DNA of 64,000 nt from MVRV01 sp964469905 (lineage in GTDB: Bacteria; Desulfobacterota; Syntrophia; Syntrophales; Smithellaceae), in the NCBI GenBank assembly GCA_964469905.1, contig CAYXZW010000003.1, positions 1-64,000 on the forward strand, written 5' to 3'. The position numbers and the translations under genes are program-made. Below are positions 26,626 through 34,597 of this stretch, piece by piece. The notes under the pieces were generated by a model that was not told the DNA's origin, did not search any database, and saw only the letters and a program-made list of their open reading frames with translations. How positions within the stretch are numbered: the stretch's first letter is position 1; each line of letters opens with the position of its first letter.

Positions 26626-26693
26626 AATGCTGGCGAACAGATGCTAAAACTTGATTGGAAGTTGATTATCAGAAATTTCCCCGGGGAATTATT

Positions 26694-27026
26694 ATGTTGA
26701 AAATCCACTGTCCGGTTTGTCACAAATCTTTCCTCTGGACGGATAATATGCCGCCAAGCGGTAAATGTCCAAACTCGGAATGCGAAGCCATTTATGATAT
26801 CCACTCCGCATTAAAGCAAAACATCAACAGGCTTGCCGTGACCGCAGAGAATAATGTTTTGGTTTGTCCCTCCTGCGGAAAAGAAATCTCTTCGAAATTC
26901 ACCCTTTGCCGAAATTGCCGTCATGTGGTGCTGGGTAATAAATTTTTAAGCGAAAGGGATATGTTTGTGGGGATATGTGTTCTCCTAATTGGGATCTCTC
27001 TTACTCTTAAATATCTGGTTAATTAA
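26694..27026 (+). CDS. Small zinc-ribbon protein with a C-terminal membrane helix
   Basis: A 110-residue protein. Two zinc-ribbon-like parts are visible: CPVCHKSF with CPNSEC near the start (residues about 6-30), and VCPSCGKEI with LCRNCRHVV (about 57-80). The last 20 residues, MFVGICVLLIGISLTLKYLV, are a clear membrane segment. Such MJ0042-type ribbon proteins are common in deltaproteobacteria and mostly lack known function. I chose the ATG at 26694, with GGGGAA before it, although the frame is open further upstream. It ends two bases before the gcvT start, suggesting translational coupling. Confidence 0.75.
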   Translation: MLKIHCPVCHKSFLWTDNMPPSGKCPNSECEAIYDIHSALKQNINRLAVTAENNVLVCPSCGKEISSKFTLCRNCRHVVLGNKFLSERDMFVGICVLLIGISLTLKYLVN

Positions 27027-27027
27027 A

Positions 27028-28146
27028 ATGAAAAAAACACCCTTGTATGAAAAGCACGTTGCGCTAAATGCCAAAATAATTGATTTTGGCGGTTGGGCCA
27101 TGCCGGTTCAATATACGAACGTTATTGACGAGCACAAAGCAACCCGCAATGCCGCCACGCTCTTTGACATCTGCCACATGGGGGAAATCGTTGTCCAAGG
27201 GCCGCAGGCCTTTGATTTGTTGCAGTATGCGCTGACCAGAAACCTGCAAAATCAGGAAATCGGACAGATTAAACTCGCCGCCCTGCTCACCGATGAAGGC
27301 GGCATAATCGATGATTTAACCGTTTATAAGATAGAGTCGGATTTCTATTTACTGGTTACCAACGCTACGACTTGTGAGAGCGACTGGCAAAGGATAAATT
27401 CTTTGCGCGATGCCCGGGGGTTTGACTGCAAACTGGAAAACATCACTGAAAAGGTTGGTAAGCTTGATTTGCAGGGTCCGTTTGCACAGGAAATTTTCTC
27501 AACTCTCACCAATTTTGATTTAAGCAGTCTGCGCTATTATAATTTTATGGAATTAAAGGTGTCGGGTCAGCCGGCCATAATATCCCGCAGCGGTTATACC
27601 GGTGAGGACGGTTTTGAAATATATGCTCCCGCAAGGATCATCGGTGATGTGTGGGATAAAATCATGAAATCGGGTCTCGGCTGCGGTTTGAAGCCGGCAG
27701 GTTTAGGCGCTCGTGATACCCTGCGGCTGGAATCGGGCATGATGCTCAATGGGCAGGATATTATGGAAAACATAAGCCCCCTGGAAGTACCATACGGTTG
27801 GCTTGTCGATTTTGATAAGGAATTTGCCGGCGCCGCGGCACTCCGGAAATTACAACAATCCGGTATTAAGAAAAAACTGGTCGGCCTGGAGATGACCGGA
27901 CGAGGCATTGCCCGACACGGCTATAAAGTTTTTCAGGGGGATAAAGAAATCGGTATAGTCACTTCGGGGACATTTGCTCCGACTTTAAATAAAGCTGTTG
28001 GACTGGCTTTCGTTGATATCAATTTCAGCGAACCGGGTACCGAAATTTCCGTTGCTATTCGCGACACTCTGAGTCCGGCTAAAGTTGTAAAAATACCATT
28101 TTATAAAAGATTAAAAAGTGCCCCGGTAATAAGACCGGTAGATTAA
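27028..28146 (+). CDS. gcvT: Glycine cleavage system T protein (aminomethyltransferase)
   Basis: Moves the methylene group from lipoylated GcvH to tetrahydrofolate and frees ammonia. A 372-residue protein with family features: opening KKTPLYEKHVALNAKIIDFGGWAMPVQY, the folate-site Asp in GARDTLRLESGMML, and the C-terminal VGLEMTGRGIARHG and FAPTLNKAVGLAFV. The length matches bacterial GcvT. No strong ribosome binding site precedes the ATG, so translation probably couples to the zinc-ribbon gene that ends just before. Confidence 0.95.
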   Translation: MKKTPLYEKHVALNAKIIDFGGWAMPVQYTNVIDEHKATRNAATLFDICHMGEIVVQGPQAFDLLQYALTRNLQNQEIGQIKLAALLTDEGGIIDDLTVYKIESDFYLLVTNATTCESDWQRINSLRDARGFDCKLENITEKVGKLDLQGPFAQEIFSTLTNFDLSSLRYYNFMELKVSGQPAIISRSGYTGEDGFEIYAPARIIGDVWDKIMKSGLGCGLKPAGLGARDTLRLESGMMLNGQDIMENISPLEVPYGWLVDFDKEFAGAAALRKLQQSGIKKKLVGLEMTGRGIARHGYKVFQGDKEIGIVTSGTFAPTLNKAVGLAFVDINFSEPGTEISVAIRDTLSPAKVVKIPFYKRLKSAPVIRPVD

Positions 28147-28201
28147 GGCTTTTATCACTTGCAGGGTGGCTTGATTTAACATGAGGCCTCAAGGGGACGA
28201 A

Positions 28202-28291
28202 AGACTGAAGGCGGAAGGCTGAGGGAAAAACGAAAATAAAAAACAAGTGCCGAAGGCCACCAAATAACCTTCAGTCTTCGGTCTTCAGTCT
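28202..28291. repeat. Imperfect 24-bp inverted repeat between gcvT and gcvH
   Basis: The left arm at 28202-28225 starts AGACTGAAGGCGGAAGG and the right arm at 28268-28291 is CCTTCAGTCTTCGG followed by TCTTCAGTCT. They pair at about 20 of 24 positions around a 42-base loop. It could be an attenuator or RNA-processing site controlling the downstream gcv genes, or a palindromic repeat. No T-run follows, so it is not a classical terminator. Confidence 0.5.
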
Positions 28292-28327
28292 AAACACCAG
28301 AGAAAAAATAAATTCAGGAGAACGAAG

Positions 28328-28726
28328 ATGTCCAAACAAAACCCGAATGATAGACGCTATTCTCGTGATCACGAATGGGCGCAGGACAATGGTGACGGTA
28401 CAGTTCTGATCGGCATCACCGATTATGCGCAGGAGATGCTTACAGATATCGTTTTTGTGGAACTGCCTCCGCTGGGGAAAAAAGTCGTCAAAGGTGAACC
28501 CATGGCCGTTGTAGAATCGGTAAAATCAGTATCGGATATTTATGCTCCGGTCAGCGGAGAAGTCATTGACATTAATAGCAAGCTAGAGGAAGAACCGGCC
28601 ATCATTAATTCTGATGCCTTCGGTGAAGGTTGGATTATCAGGTTGCGCGTTGACGATGCCAATGAACTTGCTTTGCTGCTTGATGCTGCAGCCTATGATT
28701 TACTGATTGCCGAGGACAAGCACTGA
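28328..28726 (+). CDS. gcvH: Glycine cleavage system H protein
   Basis: A 132-residue lipoyl-carrier protein shuttling the aminomethyl group between the P, T and L proteins. The lipoyl-lysine segment VVESVKSVSDIYAP lies near residue 62, and YSRDHEWAQDNGDGTVLIGITDYAQ is the typical N-terminal part. It has an AGGAGA site. Its stop overlaps the gcvPA start by one base (TGATG). LipA, which makes the lipoate, lies about 3.7 kb downstream. Confidence 0.95.
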   Translation: MSKQNPNDRRYSRDHEWAQDNGDGTVLIGITDYAQEMLTDIVFVELPPLGKKVVKGEPMAVVESVKSVSDIYAPVSGEVIDINSKLEEEPAIINSDAFGEGWIIRLRVDDANELALLLDAAAYDLLIAEDKH

Positions 28727-30060
28727 TGAACTATACGCCTCATACGGGAGAAGATATTGTCCAGATGAAGGCGGCTGTCGGTATTGCCGATATCGAGGAG
28801 TTGTTTGCCGATATCCCCGCCAAATACCGCCTTGCGCAGTTGCCCGATATTCCTGCGAATCTTTCCGAACAGGAAACGATTGCCCTTATGAACGGTCTGG
28901 CTCGGAAAAATATACTGCCGCATTTGACCTTGACCGGTGCGGGGGCTTACCATCATTTTATTCCGGCAGTAGTCGGCCACGTAATTAACCGCGCTGAATT
29001 TTATACCGCCTACACCCCTTATCAGGCGGAAATCAGCCAGGGTGTCCTGCAGGCTATTTACGAATACCAGACAATGATTGCGCATCTTACCGGGATGGAA
29101 ATCGCTAACGCTTCGATGTATGACGGAGCTTCGGCTATGGCGGAAGCCGCAATCCTCTCTGCCAAAACTCTCAATCGATCCAAAATTATTATAGCTCGTA
29201 GTGTCCATCCCGAGTATCGGGCTGTTGTACGCACGTACTGCTGGTCTAATGATTATACAGTTTGTGAAATACCTTTTGCGCAATCCGGACAGATTAATCT
29301 GGATTTGCTCCGGAAAGAATTGGATGAAACTGTGGCGGCCGTTCTGGTGCAAAGCCCCAACTTTTTCGGGGTAATTGAAGATATTGCTCCTCTGGCCGAA
29401 GCGGTTCATGCCAGAGGCGCGCTGCTTGTTGCCGGTTTTGCCGACGGTACCGCACTGGGCATTCTCCGGCCGGCCGGAGAATTAGGGGCTGATTTTGTGG
29501 TGGGTGAGGGCCAGAGTTTCGGCAATCCGCTCAATTATGGCGGTCCTTATCTAGGAGTTTTTGCGGCACGCGAAAAATTTCTGCGCCGGATTCCCGGACG
29601 TCTGGTGGGTGCCACGGTTGATAAAAACGGGCGGCGCGGTTTTGTCTTGACTCTCCAGACTCGGGAGCAGCATATCCGTCGCGAAAAGGCCACCTCCAAC
29701 ATCTGTTCCAATGAAGCTCTCTGCGCACTGTCTGCCGGAGTTTATCTGGCCACCTTAGGTCCGAATCTGCAGAAACTGGCCGCTTTAAATGTTCAGAAAA
29801 CACAGTATTTAAAAAAACAGCTCCTGGCCCTCCCCGGCTGGCAAGAATTGTTTGCCGCACCGGTTTATAATGAATTTGCCGTTAGTTGCCCCGATTCCCG
29901 CCAAGTCAATGAGGCGCTGAAGAAAGAAGGAATTATCGGTGGCTATGAATTGCATAAAGATTACCCCGAATTGAAAAACACCCTGCTCTTTTGCGCAACC
30001 GAAATGGTTTCTAAAGAAGATATAGACCGGGTGTTGGGTATAGTTAAAGGAGTTCGCTAA
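28726..30060 (+). CDS. gcvPA: Glycine dehydrogenase (decarboxylating) subunit 1
   Basis: The 444-residue N-terminal half of glycine decarboxylase, in the two-subunit form typical of many anaerobes, Firmicutes and deltaproteobacteria rather than the single 950-residue GcvP of E. coli. Family segments: HLTLTGAGAYHHFIPAVV, YTPYQAEISQGVLQAIYEYQTMIAHLTGMEIANASMYDG (in part) and RREKATSNICSNEAL. It overlaps gcvH and gcvPB by one base at either end, so the subunits are translated together. Confidence 0.95.
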   Translation: MNYTPHTGEDIVQMKAAVGIADIEELFADIPAKYRLAQLPDIPANLSEQETIALMNGLARKNILPHLTLTGAGAYHHFIPAVVGHVINRAEFYTAYTPYQAEISQGVLQAIYEYQTMIAHLTGMEIANASMYDGASAMAEAAILSAKTLNRSKIIIARSVHPEYRAVVRTYCWSNDYTVCEIPFAQSGQINLDLLRKELDETVAAVLVQSPNFFGVIEDIAPLAEAVHARGALLVAGFADGTALGILRPAGELGADFVVGEGQSFGNPLNYGGPYLGVFAAREKFLRRIPGRLVGATVDKNGRRGFVLTLQTREQHIRREKATSNICSNEALCALSAGVYLATLGPNLQKLAALNVQKTQYLKKQLLALPGWQELFAAPVYNEFAVSCPDSRQVNEALKKEGIIGGYELHKDYPELKNTLLFCATEMVSKEDIDRVLGIVKGVR

Positions 30061-31502
30061 TGGAGTTGATTTTTAAAAAAAGCAAATCCGGGCGCTCTGC
30101 CGGCAGCATTCCCGCCAGTGACGTTCCTGTAATAAACATTGAAGATGTTATCGATAACAAATATCTGCGTAAAGGGTTGGATTTACCGGAAGTAGCCGAA
30201 GTGGATTTGATCCGGCACTACACCAATTTGTCGCGGCGTAATTTCGGTGTTGATCTGGGGTTTTATCCCTTGGGCTCCTGCACCATGAAATACAATCCGA
30301 AAGTCAATGAGAACGCTGCTGCCCTGCCCGGTTTTACGGGATTGCATCCCTATGCTGCTGATGAACTGGCGCAGGGTAATCTGCTATTAATAGCCCAGAT
30401 GCAGAAGTACCTTTGCAGTATATTCGGTATGGCGGAATTCACTCTGCAGCCTGCTGCCGGCGCCCACGGGGAACTTGCCGGTATTATGATGATTAAAAAG
30501 TATTTCGAAAAGAAAGGCGAGAAGCGTCATCGCATCCTTATTCCTGATGCCGCCCACGGCACTAATCCCGCATCCGGTGCTCTGTGTGGCTTTGAAACGG
30601 TAACTCTTCGTTCCAACAGTGAAGGCGGTGTGGATATTGATCACTTAAAATCTTTAATGACGGAAGACGTCGCGGCCCTGATGCTGACCAATCCCAATAC
30701 GCTGGGCCTTTTTGAACGCAATATCGAAGAAGTATCCCGAATTGTCCATGAAAAAGGTGGTCTGCTCTACGGAGACGGCGCCAATGCCAATGCTTTTTTG
30801 GGTATAACCAGACCGGGAGATTTAGGCTTCGATGTCATTCAGCTTAATCTGCATAAAACTTTTTCCACGCCGCATGGCGGCGGCGGTCCCGGTAGTGGTC
30901 CGGTGGGGGTAGGTAAGGCACTGGTCGATTACCTGCCTGTGCCGCGAATTGTCAAAACAGATAATGGTTTCAAGTGGTCGGAAGATTTTCCGGATTCCAT
31001 CGGACGGGTTCGGGCGTTTTACGGCAACTTCAATGTTGTCGTCAAGGCCTATGCTTATATCCGCTCGCTGGGTGCGGAAGGTCTGAAGCATGCCACCCGG
31101 ATGGCTGTACTCAATGCCAATTACATCAAAGAAAAATTAAAACCGTATTATGATTTGCCTTACGATCGCATTTGCATGCACGAATGTGTTTTTTCCGGCT
31201 CCAGGCAGGTGGCCCAAAGCGGTGTTCATACCACGGATATTGCCAAGAGACTGATTGATTTCGGCTATCATCCGCCGACGATTTACTTTCCGCTGATTGT
31301 TCCCGAAGCTATCATGATTGAGCCGACCGAAACGGAAAGTAAAGAAACTCTGGATGCTTTTTGTGAGGCGATGATCGCTATTGCTCGTGAAGCACAGGAT
31401 AACCCGCAGCGCGTAAAAGATGCGCCTTTGAGCACACCGGTTAATAGACTGGACGAAGTGCTGGCCGCCCGCAAGCCCGATGTGGCGTGGAAAAGACAAT
31501 AG
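30060..31502 (+). CDS. gcvPB: Glycine dehydrogenase (decarboxylating) subunit 2, PLP-binding
   Basis: The 480-residue C-terminal half of glycine decarboxylase carrying the PLP lysine. Characteristic pieces: FYPLGSCTMKYNPKVNE, PAAGAHGELAGIMMI, IPDAAHGTNPASGA, LMLTNPNTLGLFE and the PLP-lysine motif NLHKTFSTPHGGGGPGSGPVG. Its ATG overlaps the gcvPA stop (TAATG). With gcvT and gcvH it forms the glycine cleavage complex, which can run in either direction in anaerobes. The L protein (lipoamide dehydrogenase) is not in this window. Confidence 0.95.
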   Translation: MELIFKKSKSGRSAGSIPASDVPVINIEDVIDNKYLRKGLDLPEVAEVDLIRHYTNLSRRNFGVDLGFYPLGSCTMKYNPKVNENAAALPGFTGLHPYAADELAQGNLLLIAQMQKYLCSIFGMAEFTLQPAAGAHGELAGIMMIKKYFEKKGEKRHRILIPDAAHGTNPASGALCGFETVTLRSNSEGGVDIDHLKSLMTEDVAALMLTNPNTLGLFERNIEEVSRIVHEKGGLLYGDGANANAFLGITRPGDLGFDVIQLNLHKTFSTPHGGGGPGSGPVGVGKALVDYLPVPRIVKTDNGFKWSEDFPDSIGRVRAFYGNFNVVVKAYAYIRSLGAEGLKHATRMAVLNANYIKEKLKPYYDLPYDRICMHECVFSGSRQVAQSGVHTTDIAKRLIDFGYHPPTIYFPLIVPEAIMIEPTETESKETLDAFCEAMIAIAREAQDNPQRVKDAPLSTPVNRLDEVLAARKPDVAWKRQ

Positions 31503-31633
31503 CTTTTTCCCTGTAATTGAGCAGTCAGGATTTTTTACGGATATACTTTCCTGCGATCCATAAAAAATGCATCCTTGATTATCCATTCCTCCGGAGTATA
31601 TAAAATATCAGCAGAATATGAATCCGGTTTGCC

Positions 31634-31677
31634 ACCTGCCAACTTGGTTGGCACCACCGCCCACAAAGTTGGCAGGT
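31634..31677. repeat. Perfect 12-bp inverted repeat with an overlapping alternative hairpin
   Basis: ACCTGCCAACTT (31634-31645) and AAGTTGGCAGGT (31666-31677) are exact inverted repeats with a 20-base loop. The left arm also pairs with nearer sequence, GCCAAC-TTG-GTTGGC (31638-31652), so two hairpins exclude one another. No T-run follows. It lies between gcvPB and the Lcl-type gene in a 290-bp gap that shows nothing else. Confidence 0.55.
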
Positions 31678-31798
31678 CTGGGCATACCTCGAGCAGATGT
31701 GATTTTCAACTGCCTTAAATAATTGTCTGTTTTCTAATGGCATGGCAAATGCAATTACCAGCAGCAGTGGTAGATAAAAGAAGAAAAGGAGAATGACC

Positions 31799-32242
31799 AT
31801 GAAAACGAACACGATCAAACAGCTCATTACTATAGTAGCAGTGGCCATCACCATCTCCATGAATGCAGGATCGGTATATGCGGGGGATAACGGCAACGGC
31901 ACGATCACCGACAGCGCAGGACTGGTCTGGCTGAAGAACGCCAACTGTTTTGGTGTGCAAAATTGGGCTGCGGCCACGGCCAGCGCCGCTGGTCTGCAAT
32001 CCGGCATGTGCGGGTTGACCGATAAATCCAAATCTGGTCAGTGGCGACTGCCTACCAAAGATGAACTGCTGAGAATATATCAGAATCAAAGTGGATTTAA
32101 TGACGTCCAGGTGAACTTATATTGGTCGTCCAGTACCTACGTTACTGATACCGCATGGATCGTGTTCATGCTCAATGGCTACGTGGACGTCAGCTATAAG
32201 AACTACAACAACTGTGTGTGGCCTGTTCGTGCCGGACATTAG
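31799..32242 (+). CDS. Exported DUF1566 (Lcl-type) protein
   Basis: A 147-residue protein with a signal sequence (residues 1 to about 28, ending VYA). The mature part fits the Lcl/DUF1566 C-type-lectin-like family: NGTITDSAGLVWLKNANC, NWAAATASAAGL, QWRLPTKDELLRIY, WSSSTYV and the ending CVWPVRAG. Functions are mostly unknown; some relatives bind collagen or occur in surface proteins. I chose the second ATG (31799), spaced better from AGGAGA than the one at 31793. It separates lipA from the gcv genes and looks like an insertion of accessory function. DUF1566 genes are often multi-copy in anaerobic deltaproteobacteria. Confidence 0.8.
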   Translation: MKTNTIKQLITIVAVAITISMNAGSVYAGDNGNGTITDSAGLVWLKNANCFGVQNWAAATASAAGLQSGMCGLTDKSKSGQWRLPTKDELLRIYQNQSGFNDVQVNLYWSSSTYVTDTAWIVFMLNGYVDVSYKNYNNCVWPVRAGH

Positions 32243-32395
32243 ATTATTTGTTTCTTAGGTGATTTTCTTTTGGTTGCTGGCGCAGCTTTGAAAGAGGGCA
32301 AAAAAGAGTAGTCCGGGGAGGAAATATCTCACCGCTTGATCATAATAAATATTCAGGTATTAAATTTTATTCACAGAAATAAGCGATTATCTTTT

Positions 32396-33262
32396 ATGAC
32401 TGTAACACACGAAATACCAAAGCTCCTGCGCAAGCCTCCCTGGCTCAAAGTCCGCCTGCCTGATGCTGTCGAATGCCGGAAAGTTAAGTCCACACTGGCG
32501 GAACTGAAACTCCATACTGTCTGTCAGGAAGCGGCTTGTCCCAATACTGCGGAATGTTTTGCCAGTGGTACGGCGACTTTTTTAATTCTCGGAAATATCT
32601 GCACACGGCATTGTCTCTATTGCCATGTGCAACACGGCGAACCACTGCCCGTGGCGGAAAATGAAGTAGATCGGCTAATGGACGCTGTGAAGAAAATGGA
32701 CTTAAAATATGTTGTCGTGACTTCGGTTACCCGTGATGATCTGCCGGACGGCGGTGCCGGAGTATTTGCTGATTGCATCGTCAAATTACGTCAAACCCAA
32801 CCGAATTGCAGAATCGAATTGTTAATTCCCGATTTTCAGGGCAGCATTCCCGCGCTGGAAAAAGTTGTTGTCGCTCAGCCCGATGTTATCAATCATAATA
32901 TGGAAACCGTAAAACCTTTGTTTCCGAGGTTGCGTCCGCAGGGTAATTATGACGTTTCGCTGGCGCTACTGTCCCGTGTTTTCTCATCCTCCGTAATATC
33001 CAAAAGCGGTTTTATGATCGGTTTCGGCGAAAGTAATGATGATATTCTAAGGTTGATGGATGATCTGGCAGCCGTTTCCTGCGCGCGCCTGACCATTGGA
33101 CAGTACCAGCGGCCGACTATGCAGCATTGGCCGGTTGCTAAATACTATCATCCGGACGAATTTGCGAGGTATAAGGAAATTGCCTGCAAACTCGGCTTTC
33201 AATATGTGGAGGCCGGACCGCTGGTGCGCAGCTCCTATCATGCGGCAAGGGCTGGCCTGTAA
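32396..33262 (+). CDS. lipA: Lipoyl synthase
   Basis: Radical SAM enzyme adding two sulfurs to octanoyl groups on carrier proteins such as GcvH. The 288-residue protein holds both FeS sites: the auxiliary cluster motif CQEAACPNTAEC and the radical SAM motif CTRHCLYC. The typical C-terminal RSSYHA is also present. I chose the ATG at 32396 because the family start (IPKLLRKPPWLKVRLP) follows; the ribosome site is weak. Neighbourhood with gcvH supports the role. lipB is not in the window. Confidence 0.95.
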   Translation: MTVTHEIPKLLRKPPWLKVRLPDAVECRKVKSTLAELKLHTVCQEAACPNTAECFASGTATFLILGNICTRHCLYCHVQHGEPLPVAENEVDRLMDAVKKMDLKYVVVTSVTRDDLPDGGAGVFADCIVKLRQTQPNCRIELLIPDFQGSIPALEKVVVAQPDVINHNMETVKPLFPRLRPQGNYDVSLALLSRVFSSSVISKSGFMIGFGESNDDILRLMDDLAAVSCARLTIGQYQRPTMQHWPVAKYYHPDEFARYKEIACKLGFQYVEAGPLVRSSYHAARAGL

Positions 33263-33369
33263 GAACATTATTATGTCATTGACATAACTGTATTCTCTCT
33301 TTATATTTCCAACCGGTGAACAAACCTCTCGTTTCGGCAAATAAAAGCATTATCTGTGGAGATATTAAA

Positions 33370-33756
33370 ATGGATAGCAAAGGTGGAAAAAATAAAATTA
33401 GTTGGAAATTGCAGCTTGCCGGTATTCTGCTCGTGCCGTTAGTCTGCTTTGCTCTATATACCTGGCTTTCGCTAACCTGGAGTTTTTCCAAAGGCGAGAG
33501 GGCAGGCTATATCCAGAAGCTGTCCCAAAGCGGCTGGGTCTGTAAAACATGGGAAGGTGAAATGGCCATGGTAACTATGCCCGGTGCCATTCCGGAAAAA
33601 TTCCTGTTCAGTATTCGTAATGACGAGGTGGCCCGCCGCATCAACAAGCTTGCCGGCAAGCGGGTGGTCCTTATCTATGAGCAGCACAAAGGTGTTCCGA
33701 CCAGCTGCTTCGGCGATACTCAATATTTTGTTGTCGATGCCCGGGCCATTGAGTAA
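33370..33756 (+). CDS. Small single-pass membrane protein of unknown function
   Basis: A 128-residue protein with one N-terminal membrane helix (about residues 12-34, LAGILLVPLVCFALYTWLSL) and a soluble domain containing YIQKLSQSGWVCKTWEGEMAM and the ending TQYFVVDAR. Similar small proteins are seen in varied Proteobacteria without a proven role. I chose the ATG at 33370 with GGAG ten bases upstream. It lies alone between lipA and the MBL gene. Confidence 0.7.
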   Translation: MDSKGGKNKISWKLQLAGILLVPLVCFALYTWLSLTWSFSKGERAGYIQKLSQSGWVCKTWEGEMAMVTMPGAIPEKFLFSIRNDEVARRINKLAGKRVVLIYEQHKGVPTSCFGDTQYFVVDARAIE

Positions 33757-33844
33757 ATTTGGGGAAAAGCAATTATAAATATGCATTATCCGGATAGTCA
33801 AAAAGGCTTGCGTCAAAGAATGAAACCAGAAGGAGGAGAGGATT

Positions 33845-34585
33845 ATGGGAAAAATATTCTTTTCCTGCATGTATTGCATCTTCTTTTGTGCAGGAATGGT
33901 TATGGCCGCAGACAATAATTTTATTACGGATAAAATCAAAACAGGGCAGGGGGAGCTGGCGATTACCTTTCTCGGACACGGATCATTGATGATGTCCTGT
34001 GCAGGAAAGATCATCCACATCGACCCGGTTTACCAGTATGCCGATTATGCAAACCTGCCGAAAGCCGATTTAATCCTGGTGACCCATGAGCACGGCGATC
34101 ACCTCGATCTTAAGGCGATAGGCGCCATCAAAACGGGCAAAACCACAATAGTAGTTACGGAGAATGCTGCCCAACAGGTCAAAGACGGCATTGTTCTGAA
34201 AAACGGCGATAAAAAAACAATACAGGGATTTCCGGTTGAGGCTGTTCCCGCGTATAACCTGGTAAATATGCGTAGTCCCGGTGTACCCTACCACACTCGC
34301 GGAGTTGGTAACGGCTACATCCTTACCTGCGGAGACAAGCGCGTTTATATCGCCGGAGACACGGAAAATATACCGGAAATGAAGAGCCTCCGGCAGATAG
34401 ATATCGCCTTTCTGCCTATGAATCTTCCCTACACAATGACGCCGGAAATGGTTGCCGATGCTGCCAAAGCATTTCGTCCCAAAATACTTTACCCTTACCA
34501 TTTTGGTAATACAAACACACAAAAGTTGATTGAACTGCTGAAAGACGAGAAAGATATCGAGGTGCGCATCCGCAAAATGATGTGA
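33845..34585 (+). CDS. Exported metallo-beta-lactamase-fold hydrolase (UlaG/ComEC-like group)
   Basis: A 246-residue protein with a signal sequence (residues 1 to about 22, ending VMA-A) and an MBL domain. The metal motif is LVTHEHGDHLD, with FLGHGSLMM before it and YIAGDTENIPE after it. The C-terminal strand YPYHFGNTN gives the last metal His. Homologues in the UlaG-like group act on phosphoesters or lactones, but many are uncharacterised. Because it ends 12 bases before larC it may be co-transcribed with the lar genes. It has an AGGAGAGG site. Confidence 0.85.
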   Translation: MGKIFFSCMYCIFFCAGMVMAADNNFITDKIKTGQGELAITFLGHGSLMMSCAGKIIHIDPVYQYADYANLPKADLILVTHEHGDHLDLKAIGAIKTGKTTIVVTENAAQQVKDGIVLKNGDKKTIQGFPVEAVPAYNLVNMRSPGVPYHTRGVGNGYILTCGDKRVYIAGDTENIPEMKSLRQIDIAFLPMNLPYTMTPEMVADAAKAFRPKILYPYHFGNTNTQKLIELLKDEKDIEVRIRKMM

Positions 34586-34597
34586 AGGAATTAATCA

